Source of the DNA: Bacteroidota bacterium
GTDB lineage: Bacteria; Bacteroidota; Bacteroidia; Bacteroidales; Lentimicrobiaceae
Direction: 5' to 3'
Assembly: GCA_023434665.1 (NCBI GenBank)
Contig: JAEYSM010000052.1
Coordinates: 1-64,000, forward strand
DNA length: 64,000 bases
Shown: piece by piece, positions 47,001 to 56,100 of the stretch
Layout of the letters: every line of letters starts with the position of its first letter
How positions within the stretch are numbered: position 1 is the first letter of the stretch
Position numbers and translations under genes: made by a program
Notes under the pieces: generated by a model
Told to the model about the DNA's origin: nothing
Database searches by the model: none
Seen by the model: only the letters and a program-made list of their open reading frames with translations

Positions 47001-48023
47001 TGTTGGGAATGCATTTACCCTCATATTCTTACCGGTTTCAGAATTACGAATTCCACGAATATTACTTATTATTCGTGTAGCCGGTAACCAGGTAGCACCG
47101 CCATCAAGTGATTTTGCCATACCAATTGCTTTCTCATCCTGTGGCCATGAATCATAAATAGCCCATATAGCATATACTTCACCATTTGGACCCGTTTGAA
47201 TATTAACTCCTTGATTATGGCTGCCGGCATTAATTGCACTACTGATGTTAACCGGAGTTGACCATGATACGCCATCATTAGTTGAACGACTGATTTCAAT
47301 CTCAGAGTCGTTACTTCCACCGAAATTAGTCCAGGCATCATATAAATTGCCTTCATAGGGACTGATAGGGCTGTTATCGATCCACATATGGTTTTTATCA
47401 AGGAGAGAACCCCAGCCACCTGGTGCATCTGCCACCAATACCGGAGTCCATGTAACACCTTGGTCATCACTGTATGATACGCCTTGTCCACCATTTATGT
47501 GAATGTAACCAACATAATATCTTCCGTTTAAACCAATACAGGTTGTCGGGTCACCACTATTTGTTCCACCGGCTCCTTGTACTGTACCTCCCCAAGTGGT
47601 TCCTGCATCTGAAGAAAGGAATGAATTAGCTCCATAAAGATTTCCAACCGGATTTTGGGTACTGTTGTTCGACTGTAGAAGAGCCTGAGGATTTGTTGGA
47701 TGTACAAAAATTGAGTTTTCACTCTGGGTTGAATTCTGCGTTGTAACTGGAACGTCTGGTGAGTCATCAGTTGAAATACTCTTGCCAACAAGCTTTGATG
47801 TGCCATACTCGGCAGCAGGCAGTGGCATAGTTTGTTGTACCGGTACTAAACCCATTGAAGCCATCCTGCGCCAATACGACATATTGTCAATTCGGTTGTC
47901 AGGAACATACTTCGGTGTTACCGGAGTATTGGGTGTATACATCTGCTTTTTGGGCTTTTGTGCCTGAGCTAAAGGTATAATCATCATAGATAATACCAGC
48001 GCGATGAGTAGTTTTTTTACCAC
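44094..48023 (-). CDS. secreted Asp-box (sialidase-fold) protein with Ig repeats and T9SS tail
   Basis: 1309 residues. Signal peptide (PLAQAQ), then a six-bladed sialidase-like propeller (about 95-490) with Asp boxes such as SSDAGTTW, SDDQGVTW, STNDGVSW, SLDGGATW, SSDGGETW and STDGGATW. I cannot see a convincing arginine triad, so catalysis as a sialidase is unproven; binding is as likely. Next are two CARDB-like domains (GNGLLDFGES, GNNRLDAGET), a jelly-roll-like domain, two WxTSGxGxF Ig repeats, further Ig domains and a T9SS tail (YPNPSKGS to TKLVIRK). It begins 30 bp after C25 gene 48054-50375, so the two are co-transcribed. Confidence 0.85.
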   Translation of the reverse strand: MVKKLLIALVLSMMIIPLAQAQKPKKQMYTPNTPVTPKYVPDNRIDNMSYWRRMASMGLVPVQQTMPLPAAEYGTSKLVGKSISTDDSPDVPVTTQNSTQSENSIFVHPTNPQALLQSNNSTQNPVGNLYGANSFLSSDAGTTWGGTVQGAGGTNSGDPTTCIGLNGRYYVGYIHINGGQGVSYSDDQGVTWTPVLVADAPGGWGSLLDKNHMWIDNSPISPYEGNLYDAWTNFGGSNDSEIEISRSTNDGVSWSTPVNISSAINAGSHNQGVNIQTGPNGEVYAIWAIYDSWPQDEKAIGMAKSLDGGATWLPATRIISNIRGIRNSETGKNMRVNAFPTMAVDISNSVNSGTIYVTWPNIGVPGINTGNDMDIYMIKSSDGGETWSTPIRVNQDPAGLGKEHYFPWITCDPINGNLSVVYYDDRNVNSNQCEVYTSNSTDGGATWEDLKVSDVSFTPSPIPGLAGGYMGDYLGNHARDRWVYPVWTDNRSGITMTYVSPFQTGPPPNQPWIVYAGSSLNDAEGNGNGLLDFGESTNINVSLENEGDTPATDVVATLATENPFITIVTSEALFGNMAIGEIVEKTDAYAIQVAENIPDGEKVTFTLTITDANDSTFVSNFILEAHAPAFSSGAATLTEITGNGNNRLDAGETAELTIPTINIGDYETSDITGTLTSTSPFITITNPTQTWETLLPGTINQVLPVFEISVSPEAPVGHLAIFNYTISNANAQFTKEYKYPVGLILEDWETGDFTNFEWQFAGGANWTIVSNNVYEGEYAAKSGVISDNGSTELKLQYDVMASDSISFYVKVSSESNYDWLKFYINNEMIAQWSGTQDWTRVAFPVAEGIQNFRWVYTKDVSVSNGDDAGYLDYIVLPAERTTVAFAGQDGATCGSTSYMLSGIASNYVTSQWTTSGDGTFDDVASLNAFYTPGTNDITAGSVVLTLTVDGPEGEVKSDNMTLTISTPAEASALENFETCVGSIVSLEAVATNYSELSWTSSGTGIFTEPGSLMTMYEPSEEDYNSGSVTLSLEVISGAPCENIQLSSTITFLPKPTIELSLTEAEICQGEQVTAQVSFTGEGPWTFEMDNGVGTIETSENPYTIALIPTVTTAYHFTFLADANCFNMLSDSIVVNVKQAPVISLATDTTLCAGTSLTLDATASGDVTYLWNPGGQISSSITVDTTGIGIGTNNFSVTVTDNTTNCSTSATSSVTFEDCTGFGEVNSNLLSIYPNPSKGSFNLRLNIKDNKSYTLEIYDLNNKMVYSQPNVAVRAASTFAVHKAQLADGVYTVYLKNGHDVYMTKLVIRK

Positions 48024-48053
48024 GATATAAAATTTAAATTAGAACATGAATAT

Positions 48054-50375
48054 TTAATTAACAATTATCTTTGTCAGTGATTTTGTTTCAGAATCTGGTA
48101 CTTGCAGAAAATAAAGGCCTTTCTCAACACCTTCCAAACTAATCTTTACACTGTTTAGTGACTCAGTTTTAAATTCTTTAACTGTTTTGCCTGCAATATC
48201 TTTCAAGATGAAATTTGAAGCTTGGTTACTTCCTTTGAGGGTTACCTGAATAAAATCAGAAGCAGGATTTGGAAATACCTGCAGATCAGAATCAGGTAAA
48301 TCCGTCAGACCAACGCTTCCGGAAAATTGTGTAGTGTATGCTGTTGGTTTACAATTATAACCTGATACAATAAGTTGCAGAGTTCCTGCCTGATTGATCA
48401 GGGTGTCTAGTACCACTTCAGCTATTCCCTCATTATCAGTTTTGCCTGTTCCTATCAATACATTGTCTTTTATTGCAGCTACAGTAAGGTCTTTTGATGG
48501 CATGCCATCTTCAATTACTACCACATAGAAGGAACTACTTTGAAGAGCAATGGCAGCAGGATATGTCGTACTGATATCACGGGGTTCATTCGACCAGATT
48601 GCCATTGCAGGATCACCCAAAACATTACAGTCATAGAAACACCATCTTAAGGCACCTTCTTCCCATTGTCCCGGGGCATTTACCCACGGAGCAGTGGCGA
48701 TTTTTGATTCCAGATGTGCGCTTCCTGCCCGGTGTAAACTGTCAGTAAATAACGCATCCATAAATTCTCTGTGCAGATGAGCTGAAGGGCCTTCAGTTTG
48801 TCCTTCATTAAACCACCCATATCTGGAGTTACCAATAAAAACTGAGGCAAAATTGTCAATGCAAGTCATCCTTTCACCTATGCAATCACTTGCATCAAAA
48901 GATCCGCAAATGCAGCCATGGGTGTATATTATCGGGAAATTATGAAGAATACCATTAACTCCTGAAAAGTTACTGTTGGTGATATCTGAATTGTAGAGTT
49001 TCATTGTATAATTCTCATTAGCATGACCAACGTGGCTAATAAATGAGCGACCGGTATTAATCATATTAATAAGGTCCTGAGGTGACCATGAACCCATTTC
49101 ATCATACATCCGTGTAATTGGATATGTCTCAGGCATGCCTGTAGTTGTGTATCCATTATCAGTATGGTAACCTATCAGAAGTTCCAGATAATCTGATCCC
49201 CAGGTGTCTGGATTATAATAAAGGTTTTCACCTGCAAGAAGATGATTATTTAATTCACCTTCAACGGGTTGCGTTTGGTATTTAATTGTTTTGTTTAATA
49301 AGGCTGAAAGTTCTGTTGAATTGCTGAATGACATTCTGCCAACAGAGATATCAGGTAAAAGATCATCTTCTCCAATTTCACCCCACTTGTTGTTACCATT
49401 AGTATTCCAATTCCCATCAATCGCGGAGTAATAAAGGTCGGCAGGGATACCATTATCCTCATATACAGAGGAGGACTGAACTTTGCAATAAAAGCCACGA
49501 TATGCTACATGCTCAACATCACCTGCAAGAATAACCTGATTTATGCCATTATTCTGGTACTGATCAATTATATGATTTCTGATTTTTTCGGGTTTATCTG
49601 CTCCAGTGCAATTAGTGTTTATGAATTCGGTCGTGCTGAACTTAACTTTCAGTCCCTGATTCATATATAAATTCTTAATACTTTGCATCTGAGCCACAAA
49701 AGTCTCCGGTGTGATGATCAGGATATCATAGCTGTCAATGGATCTGGAAGGATTCGGGTAATATCGTGCCATTTCACTGTTTTGAGCGTAATTTCGGCAT
49801 CTGTCTAATGTTTCCTGATTTTGTGGGAGATTTGATAAAGCCTGCATTGCTCTTTCGGTTTCTCTTGTCTCAATTGTGATGGTAACTGATTGATACCAGC
49901 TTATCTGACCTGTTGAAGGAATATATTGTACCGGTGTAAAAGTAGCCAGTGCAAAAGAAAAACCATTAAGGAAATGTGTGCTCAATTTGCCCGTTTGAGA
50001 TACAGGATATTTATCGGATGAATTGTAAAGGGCACTGTTTATCACAAATCCTGAACTGACATTGGATTCAGTTATCGGTCGGGATGGCTGAATGGGAAGA
50101 AGGTTATAATAACCTTCCATTGTTATGAGATCATTACCCTGAAAAGTAATACTTACAGCTTCATGACCAGGAGGGAGCATTAAACGAACTGCATTCCATG
50201 GTAGTCCAGGTTCCCCTGATGGACCAGCTAACAGCATTTCGTCGAACATAATTTTCTGAAAACCTTCTTTTGTTGTGACTGTAAGATTGGTTACATTGTA
50301 TGTTTTTGTAATTGTTTCAGCCTGTGTGTAAGCAGCAAGAAATAATACAAAAAACAAAGTAAAAAAATTTTTCAT
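48054..50375 (-). CDS. gingipain-type cysteine protease (C25), compact form, T9SS tail
   Basis: 773 residues. Signal peptide (AAYTQA), propeptide (about 20-210, with FTPVQYIPSTGQISW), C25 catalytic domain with His451 (SHVGHANENY) and Cys488 (YTHGCICGSFDA), a short Ig domain and a T9SS tail (FPNPASDF to LTKIIVN). Without the Ig/PKD repeats it is the smallest of the three C25 proteins and closest in plan to RgpB. First gene of a unit with the sialidase-fold gene; TACATTTG at 50432-50439 is a likely -7 box. Divergent from an AraC-type regulator gene with a direct repeat between them. Confidence 0.92.
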   Translation of the reverse strand: MKNFFTLFFVLFLAAYTQAETITKTYNVTNLTVTTKEGFQKIMFDEMLLAGPSGEPGLPWNAVRLMLPPGHEAVSITFQGNDLITMEGYYNLLPIQPSRPITESNVSSGFVINSALYNSSDKYPVSQTGKLSTHFLNGFSFALATFTPVQYIPSTGQISWYQSVTITIETRETERAMQALSNLPQNQETLDRCRNYAQNSEMARYYPNPSRSIDSYDILIITPETFVAQMQSIKNLYMNQGLKVKFSTTEFINTNCTGADKPEKIRNHIIDQYQNNGINQVILAGDVEHVAYRGFYCKVQSSSVYEDNGIPADLYYSAIDGNWNTNGNNKWGEIGEDDLLPDISVGRMSFSNSTELSALLNKTIKYQTQPVEGELNNHLLAGENLYYNPDTWGSDYLELLIGYHTDNGYTTTGMPETYPITRMYDEMGSWSPQDLINMINTGRSFISHVGHANENYTMKLYNSDITNSNFSGVNGILHNFPIIYTHGCICGSFDASDCIGERMTCIDNFASVFIGNSRYGWFNEGQTEGPSAHLHREFMDALFTDSLHRAGSAHLESKIATAPWVNAPGQWEEGALRWCFYDCNVLGDPAMAIWSNEPRDISTTYPAAIALQSSSFYVVVIEDGMPSKDLTVAAIKDNVLIGTGKTDNEGIAEVVLDTLINQAGTLQLIVSGYNCKPTAYTTQFSGSVGLTDLPDSDLQVFPNPASDFIQVTLKGSNQASNFILKDIAGKTVKEFKTESLNSVKISLEGVEKGLYFLQVPDSETKSLTKIIVN

Positions 50376-50431
50376 TAAGCTCTGGTTTTGTGTGTGTTTT
50401 ATTGTGTGTATTTAAAAAATTCAACCAATTG

Positions 50432-50439
50432 CAAATGTA
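50432..50439 (-). promoter_or_regulatory. -7 box of C25 gene 48054-50375
   Basis: TACATTTG on the minus strand, exact TAnnTTTG, 57 bp before the start codon; no -33 found. Confidence 0.4.
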
Positions 50440-50525
50440 TATTTTTAAGTGTATTAAACTCAGAATATTGATAAAAAATGATGTAAGATTTTTAGTGAAA
50501 TGTTCTTTGTTTTTGGCTTTTGGTC

Positions 50526-50600
50526 CTTTGTTATCCCATTCCACGCGCAATAGATTCGTTTTTAGTTCTGTTTTTTTGATTCTTTGTTGCCCATTACACG
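50526..50600. repeat. direct repeat between the divergent protease and AraC-type genes
   Basis: CTTTGTTATCCCATTCCACG (50526-50545) and CTTTGTTGCCCATTACACG (50582-50600) differ by two bases and one gap; starts are 56 bp apart. AraC-family proteins often bind direct repeats, so these are operator candidates. Confidence 0.5.
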
Positions 50601-50687
50601 AACCTGATTATTATTAATCAATAATGAATACTCTTTACATCGAACTAAGAACAAACAACAGCGAACAATAATTTATTTGATTCTTTA

Positions 50688-50695
50688 TATCTTTG
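50688..50695 (+). promoter_or_regulatory. -7 box of the AraC-type gene
   Basis: TATCTTTG, exact TAnnTTTG, ends 5 bp before the ATG at 50701, implying an almost leaderless mRNA or a later start codon. Confidence 0.35.
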
Positions 50696-50700
50696 CTGAG

Positions 50701-51813
50701 ATGGAGTCATTTTTTGAGAGCTTTGCTCATTTCACGCATGGGATGGCTTTTATGTTTTTTGCCATTATTGCTGCTCATCTTTACTGGCAGAAAAACAAGA
50801 ACAGGCTTATCCGGTTTCTTTTCTATGAAGCTATTTTCTTCGCTCTTATAGAAATTAAGGATGTAATTTTCCTGATTAATGGTGTTAAGTACAACAATTA
50901 TTATAACCATATATTTCTAAGTATCGACCTGTGGATTATTCCTTTCACAATACTTTTTCTTATCGAATTAATGTCGCCGGGATGGATTAAGACTCGTCAT
51001 GCCATTTTGTTAACTGCTCCCTCCACCGCATTCTCAGTATTTATAGTTCTCGCTTCATCTGATAAGCTTTTTTATTGGACAGCTGTCTATAGTCTGGTAC
51101 TTGGCATAATTGCCTTCCTGGTGTTCTTTCTTGCGACTGCTCGATACAATAATTATGTGAGGAAGAATTTTTCCTATACTGAAGGATTGAGTGTTTCGTG
51201 GGTGCGAACCATCATTTTTACCTTATTATTATATCTTATATTATGGTTTTTTATCTCCCCGTTAAATAGTTGGTGGGGAGATGCATTTTATTATTTAGTA
51301 ACAATTGGGATATGGAGTTATATTTATTTTTATACGTTACAACATTCTGTTATTGAGGTTCCACAGATATTGTTTCGTTACCGGAAAGAGAATGCGAAAA
51401 CTGAAAAACAAAAGGAAGACGATTGCCCTTATGAGTTTGCAAAAAACCTTGAGAAGGTAATGATGGAGAATATGCTTTTTCTCAATCCTAAACTTCAGAT
51501 AACAGAGGTGGCAAGTGCTATTTATACTAACAGAACATACCTTTCCAACTATCTTAATAAATACCTTAATACAACTTTCTGTGACTATGTGAACACTTTT
51601 CGTGTAAATATGGCGTGTAAATTACTCATGGAAAATAGAAAGCAAACACTGGAGCGGATAGCTGAGGAATGCGGATTTAATTCTCTCTCGACTTTTAACC
51701 GTTCTTTTTCCAGAATCAGAAATTGCAGCCCTGCAGAATTCAGAAAGCACCCACAATCTTTTTTTTGTGATGAAAAGGAAGAAGCCAAAAAGCCCGTCTG
51801 TGGCGAACAATAG
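50701..51813 (+). CDS. membrane-anchored AraC-family transcription regulator
   Basis: About 370 residues from ATG 50701 (MESFFESFAHF). The first 220 residues have about seven hydrophobic helices (FMFFAIIAAHLYW, FTILFLIELM, IIFTLLLYLILWFF and others), followed by a linker and a C-terminal AraC double helix-turn-helix (about 265-360: ITEVASAIYTNRTYLSNYL and IAEECGFNSLSTFNRSF). The combination suggests a one-component sensor that responds to a membrane or envelope signal. It is divergent from the C25/sialidase-fold unit and probably regulates it, itself, or both. Confidence 0.88.
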   Translation: MESFFESFAHFTHGMAFMFFAIIAAHLYWQKNKNRLIRFLFYEAIFFALIEIKDVIFLINGVKYNNYYNHIFLSIDLWIIPFTILFLIELMSPGWIKTRHAILLTAPSTAFSVFIVLASSDKLFYWTAVYSLVLGIIAFLVFFLATARYNNYVRKNFSYTEGLSVSWVRTIIFTLLLYLILWFFISPLNSWWGDAFYYLVTIGIWSYIYFYTLQHSVIEVPQILFRYRKENAKTEKQKEDDCPYEFAKNLEKVMMENMLFLNPKLQITEVASAIYTNRTYLSNYLNKYLNTTFCDYVNTFRVNMACKLLMENRKQTLERIAEECGFNSLSTFNRSFSRIRNCSPAEFRKHPQSFFCDEKEEAKKPVCGEQ

Positions 51814-51875
51814 GCTCTTTTTTGTTGAAATGACTTGTATTTTGTCGTTCTGACAAGAAATATTATTTTATACTC

Positions 51876-51895
51876 ACTACATTTGCAAGTGTAGT
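51876..51895. promoter_or_regulatory. dyad ACTACA-TTTGCAAG-TGTAGT
   Basis: Perfect 6-bp arms, with an additional central TGCA palindrome. About 290 bp before the operon start. Confidence 0.4.
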
Positions 51896-52041
51896 AATCA
51901 TAGGTAATATGGCAGTTTCAGTGTAGAAAATGATCAATAAATTATGACCTAACGTCACATTAAAATTCAATGTAAAAACTTTATGGTGTGATTTAATCCT
52001 ATCAAAGCTATAAGATTTTAACTATTATTCTCAGACGAATT

Positions 52042-52073
52042 TTTGACTTAATAGTGTGTCATCGTAAAATTTG
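52042..52073 (+). promoter_or_regulatory. weak promoter candidate of the kinase/AAA+ operon
   Basis: TTTG (52042-52045), 19 bp, then TAAAATTTG (52065-52073). The -7 box has three rather than two bases between TA and TTTG. Confidence 0.3.
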
Positions 52074-52090
52074 CCATGAACATAGAAATA

Positions 52091-52103
52091 TCTACGCGGT
52101 AGA
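52091..52103. promoter_or_regulatory. palindrome TCTAC-GCG-GTAGA
   Basis: Perfect 5-bp arms, 64 bp before the first ATG of the operon, downstream of the candidate promoter. It shares the CTAC/GTAG half-site with the dyad at 51876. Confidence 0.4.
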
Positions 52104-52166
52104 CTATTAGTTTACGTATGATATAGCTTGGAATGAATTAATGTAGTTAATTTTAATTGTTTAGGT

Positions 52167-53120
52167 ATGGGAAATCAATACAGAACTGAGAAAGAGGAAA
52201 AGCAGGAAGCCGTCGTAAAGCAAAAAGAAAAGAGCATTGAAGAAAAAGGTGCTTTATGCCCGGGTTGTGGTAAAGGCTTAAGTATCAGCGATATATTCTG
52301 CCCGGAGTGTGGAAAGCAGTTGAAAAAGATGAGTACCTGCTCATTCTGTGGAGCTGCAGTAGAACCCGGTTGGGAAATTTGTGGTCATTGCGGACATAAT
52401 CTTAGAGCTGAGTGCTGCTCATTTTGTGGTGCCGCTTCAGGCAGTAATGATGCATTTTGTTCTGTATGTGGTAATCCAAAAGGAGGTATAATCTGCCCTG
52501 ATTGTCATACTGTTAACTTTCGTAATTTCTGTCGCAAATGCAATACACCACTTAATGATATGGCTCAGGAGGCATTGCAGCAGATTCAGCAAAAGCCTGA
52601 ACTGAAAAAAGCTCTTTCTGTTGCTCAGGAACTTGAGAAGCTTGAAGAAATCATTTCTCAGTTTAATGAAGCAGAATCCGGTAAAAATGATATTCACGAG
52701 TTGTCAGAGGAGAGTCGTGAATTTGTAAATCAATATAAAGAATTACTGGGTGCTTTTCGTGGACATAGTCCGGAGGAAAGAACTGCAGGTAAGGATATTT
52801 CCGTACCAAAACAAAGAAAAAAATTCACTCTCAACATATCGGGCAAGGAGGAAGCAATAGCCCAATACAACGCGAAGCTGGAAGAAATGAAACAAACGCT
52901 CAGTTCGCTTTTTCCTAATCCTGAAATGACTCCCCAAATGCAACGTGACTATTATACCGCCATAAAAGTTGAAATAATCTCAAAGGTTAAGGTAAAGGTT
53001 GGATGGAAATGTAACGCATATGGCTGTGTACACAATCAACCTAATGATTGCGCAGAGCCATTCATGGGAGGAACGTGGATTTACAAAGAAGTAGATAAAA
53101 GCACATGGGTGCATCAGTAA
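52167..53120 (+). CDS. multi-zinc-ribbon protein, first gene of the phospho-signalling operon
   Basis: 317 residues. A charged N-terminus (about 1-28) is followed by four zinc ribbons (about 31-127), each with two CxxC knuckles: CPGC/CPEC, CSFC/CGHC, CSFC/CSVC and CPDC/CRKC. A helical, probably coiled middle (about 130-200) and a C-terminal domain with four more cysteines or histidines (CNAYGCVHNQPNDC, about 280-295) follow. I recognise the double-zinc-ribbon type but not the whole protein. No membrane segment. Similar ribbons open the AAA+ and FHA proteins downstream, which suggests a scaffold or adaptor role; that is inference. The kinase gene begins 41 bp later. Confidence 0.85.
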   Translation: MGNQYRTEKEEKQEAVVKQKEKSIEEKGALCPGCGKGLSISDIFCPECGKQLKKMSTCSFCGAAVEPGWEICGHCGHNLRAECCSFCGAASGSNDAFCSVCGNPKGGIICPDCHTVNFRNFCRKCNTPLNDMAQEALQQIQQKPELKKALSVAQELEKLEEIISQFNEAESGKNDIHELSEESREFVNQYKELLGAFRGHSPEERTAGKDISVPKQRKKFTLNISGKEEAIAQYNAKLEEMKQTLSSLFPNPEMTPQMQRDYYTAIKVEIISKVKVKVGWKCNAYGCVHNQPNDCAEPFMGGTWIYKEVDKSTWVHQ

Positions 53121-53161
53121 ACTTGAAACAAAATTATTTTCAGATATAGCCAGATGATCAC

Positions 53162-56100
53162 ATGGAATATCAAGATAAGACAGTCAGACCAACTGATAAC
53201 AAAACAGACCAAACAGTGAGAGATAAAGTGCAGAGTTCTGACAGTACAAAAAGAACCTCTGTCAATCAGACAGATAAGACTATCCGTCTTGATAGAAATT
53301 CTGAGAAAACCATGAGACCTGTTGACAAAACCTCAAGAGGAAAAGCAACGGTTGATAAGATGACACGTGTTACCGCTTTAGCTGATAAAACAATGCGCAG
53401 TGATACAGGCAAAGTCTTACAGCCTAACAGTCAGGATGAAATTGATAAAGTTATTCGCCAAATAGAACAACAATCTACTCAAACCGATTATATATTAAAT
53501 AATGTCAGTTATCATGTTGTCAAAACGCTATCGGAAAATACGGGTGAGGCAGATGTGTATCTGGTAAAAAAGGGAAATGATCATTTTGCACTGAAACTTT
53601 ATAAACTAGGAATTGAGCCCGATAAAGAAATTATTGAAACTGTGCGCAAGAATTCAGGTAATCCTGAGATTAATTTCCTTGTAGATACACTTCATCACGG
53701 ATTCTGGTTAAATCCTAAAACTGGGCAATCACGCTACTATGAATTGATGGCTTATTTTGCCGGAGGTTCTCTAGATCAAATTAAGATAACTCATGACGCG
53801 GAAGGTGAAAAGTTTTTAAGTGAGATTGCCATCAAATGTGCTGCCTGTCTCGGATTTCTGCACTCAAAACGAATAATCCATCGCGATGTAAAACCCGCCA
53901 ATTTCTTTTTCAGAAACAAAGGTAATGATGCTGAGGAAATTTCTATTGCCGATTTTGGTATCGCAATCATGTGTTCGGAAAATGGGGAAGCTAAGGTAGA
54001 TGTTCAAATGAGAACCAAAATCTATGCTGCACCCGAGTACTATGTAACCATAGATGGTGGCATTGCAATTACCAAAAGCATGGATTTCTACTCACTGGGA
54101 ATGATGTTACTTGTGCTTTGGGAAGGCGGTGAAGAAAGATACCGTGCACCCGGTGAACGTATTCTGTGGACATTGAAGCAGGATAATAAACTTCCATACC
54201 CACATGACTTGCCTCCGCGTCTTTTACAACTTGCCAAAGCATTAACCATTGCTGATCCGGAGAAGAGAGCCGGTTTCAATGAGGTAATTAAATGGGCAAA
54301 AGGTGAAGATATATACACTGAAGAGAATATACAGTTCAACATCGTATATAATGCTTCTAAAAAGCAGATTGCCAAGTCGAGAGAAGAGCTGGTTAAATTT
54401 ATGATGGAAGACCAAAACCTGGCAATCACTTACTTGTACAGAGGGCAAATCTCCAATTGGCTCAAAGAAATTAATTTCATTGAACTGTTGACCCCAATTG
54501 AAGAGATTATCGATACTCAATTCCCTAAAAACAAGGAAGCGGGTTTCTGGGCTGCTTGCTATTTCCTTGATCCCGGTTTGAAATATAAGGATGTAAACAA
54601 CAGGGAAATAGAAGAAAATGAGGAAATAGCAGACTCGCTTCTTGAGAATTTTGACTACTACAGTCAGGCTCTTACTGACAAGAATCATCAGCTCTTCATA
54701 TATCTCAATGCCACCGGTCGTGGTGATGTCAAAAAGCTGATTCCGTTATTCAAAAAAGGTGAAGCTAACCGTAGTGCATTGTTTCAGCTCATTTACGCAC
54801 TTAATCCTTCATTGCCATGGACACTTACTGATGAAACCGGCAAGACGGTTAAATGTGAAACAGTGGACGATATAATACTAATTACTTTCAATACCGACTT
54901 CCCAATCAGTGATGACTCAGTCGATGATCTGTTATCGGAAGCTTTTCTCAAGTGGATTGGAACAAGGGACAAAGCACTTGAGGGAAAACTAAGAACAGTA
55001 GAAGGGCACGATACTGACATCTTTGCATTATTTTATAATCTTAATCCTGAGCTATCTTATAATTTTGAGCTTGATGAGAGCTCCAACAACTATTTCTTCA
55101 CTGCCGCAGAAATTGGCAATTACATGAATATTCAGTTAGAGGAATATATCCAGAATGAAGATGACAATTCCGATGCCGGTGAACAAGTAAACATGCTATG
55201 CTACATTGACGATTCACAACTCTATCAATATCTGAAATCCAAAGGTGGTGTTTATGACGATAAAATAGAATGGATTAAATATTGTGCCGATGTCAACTCT
55301 AAAGATAACGCCAATAAAGCAGGTCCATATAATTGGAGAATCGGTGTTTACAAAGCAATCAAAGGTCTTGGATTTGATCCATATTACTATTTTCCGAAAA
55401 GTGACAAAGTTGTATACACACTTGATGAATTGAAAGGAATTCCACGAAAGGAAATTAAGGCTGAGATGGAAAAAGGCTATCTGGATGCCTGGTTAACAAC
55501 TTTCTATCAGGAAGACCCGGCTCTTGACCTATCTCCTCAATTCGCGTATGAATTAGCTACTGACAAATATATGCAGAAGCTGGAAGAGTTGGATGAAAGT
55601 CACGTTGATGTTGAAAATTATCGCATTGCTACAAAACAACTGAATAGTGTTTTGAGTGGATTAAAACGGAATTACAAGTTCAACCTACTTTCAAAATGGA
55701 TAATTGTACCACTAACCATTATTGCTTCAGCGGCAATTATTTATTGGCTACTTAATATTGAAATTCCCAAAGAGAGAGATTATTATTCCACATGGATATA
55801 TATTGTGGCTTTTGCTATGGGAGTTGTTACAGTGGTATATCTTATTTATGATATAAGTATCGAGCTGGGCTGTTTGGGAGTTATTATCAGTGGAGGACTA
55901 GCTGCAGTTATTACATATTTCGGATTACTTTTCCTTGCACCATACCTGGTATACGTTATTTCGGCCATTCTGGCTGTTTTAGTGGGCATTGTGCTATTCC
56001 GTTTAATAAAATCACCGGTGGGAAAAAGTAACTATAGCGACTTATTCTATCCAACAGAGGAGGAACTGATTGTAGAACCTTTAAATTTTGCTTTCAGGGC

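Larger units (their letters stand above)
50376..50700. other. 325-bp divergent regulatory region
   Basis: Contains no convincing gene. It holds a minus-strand -7 box (50432-50439), a near-identical direct repeat (50526-50545 and 50582-50600), the dyad ATTATT-AATC-AATAAT (50610-50625) and a plus-strand -7 box (50688-50695). Confidence 0.6.
51814..52166. other. 353-bp region upstream of the kinase/AAA+ operon
   Basis: No gene seen. It contains the dyads ACTACA-N8-TGTAGT (51876-51895) and TCTAC-GCG-GTAGA (52091-52103), and a possible promoter, TTTG at 52042 then TAAAATTTG at 52065 (one base longer than the usual -7 form). Confidence 0.55.

Noticed and set aside
47069..47494. 141-codon frame inside the sialidase-fold gene
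   Set aside because: It is a same-strand shifted frame of a clearly coding, domain-rich gene.
44094..48023. Call as an active sialidase
   Set aside because: Asp boxes show the fold, but no convincing catalytic arginine triad or nucleophile pair could be assigned.
50390..50617. 75-codon plus-strand frame
   Set aside because: It covers the direct repeat and divergent promoter region and has no recognisable features.
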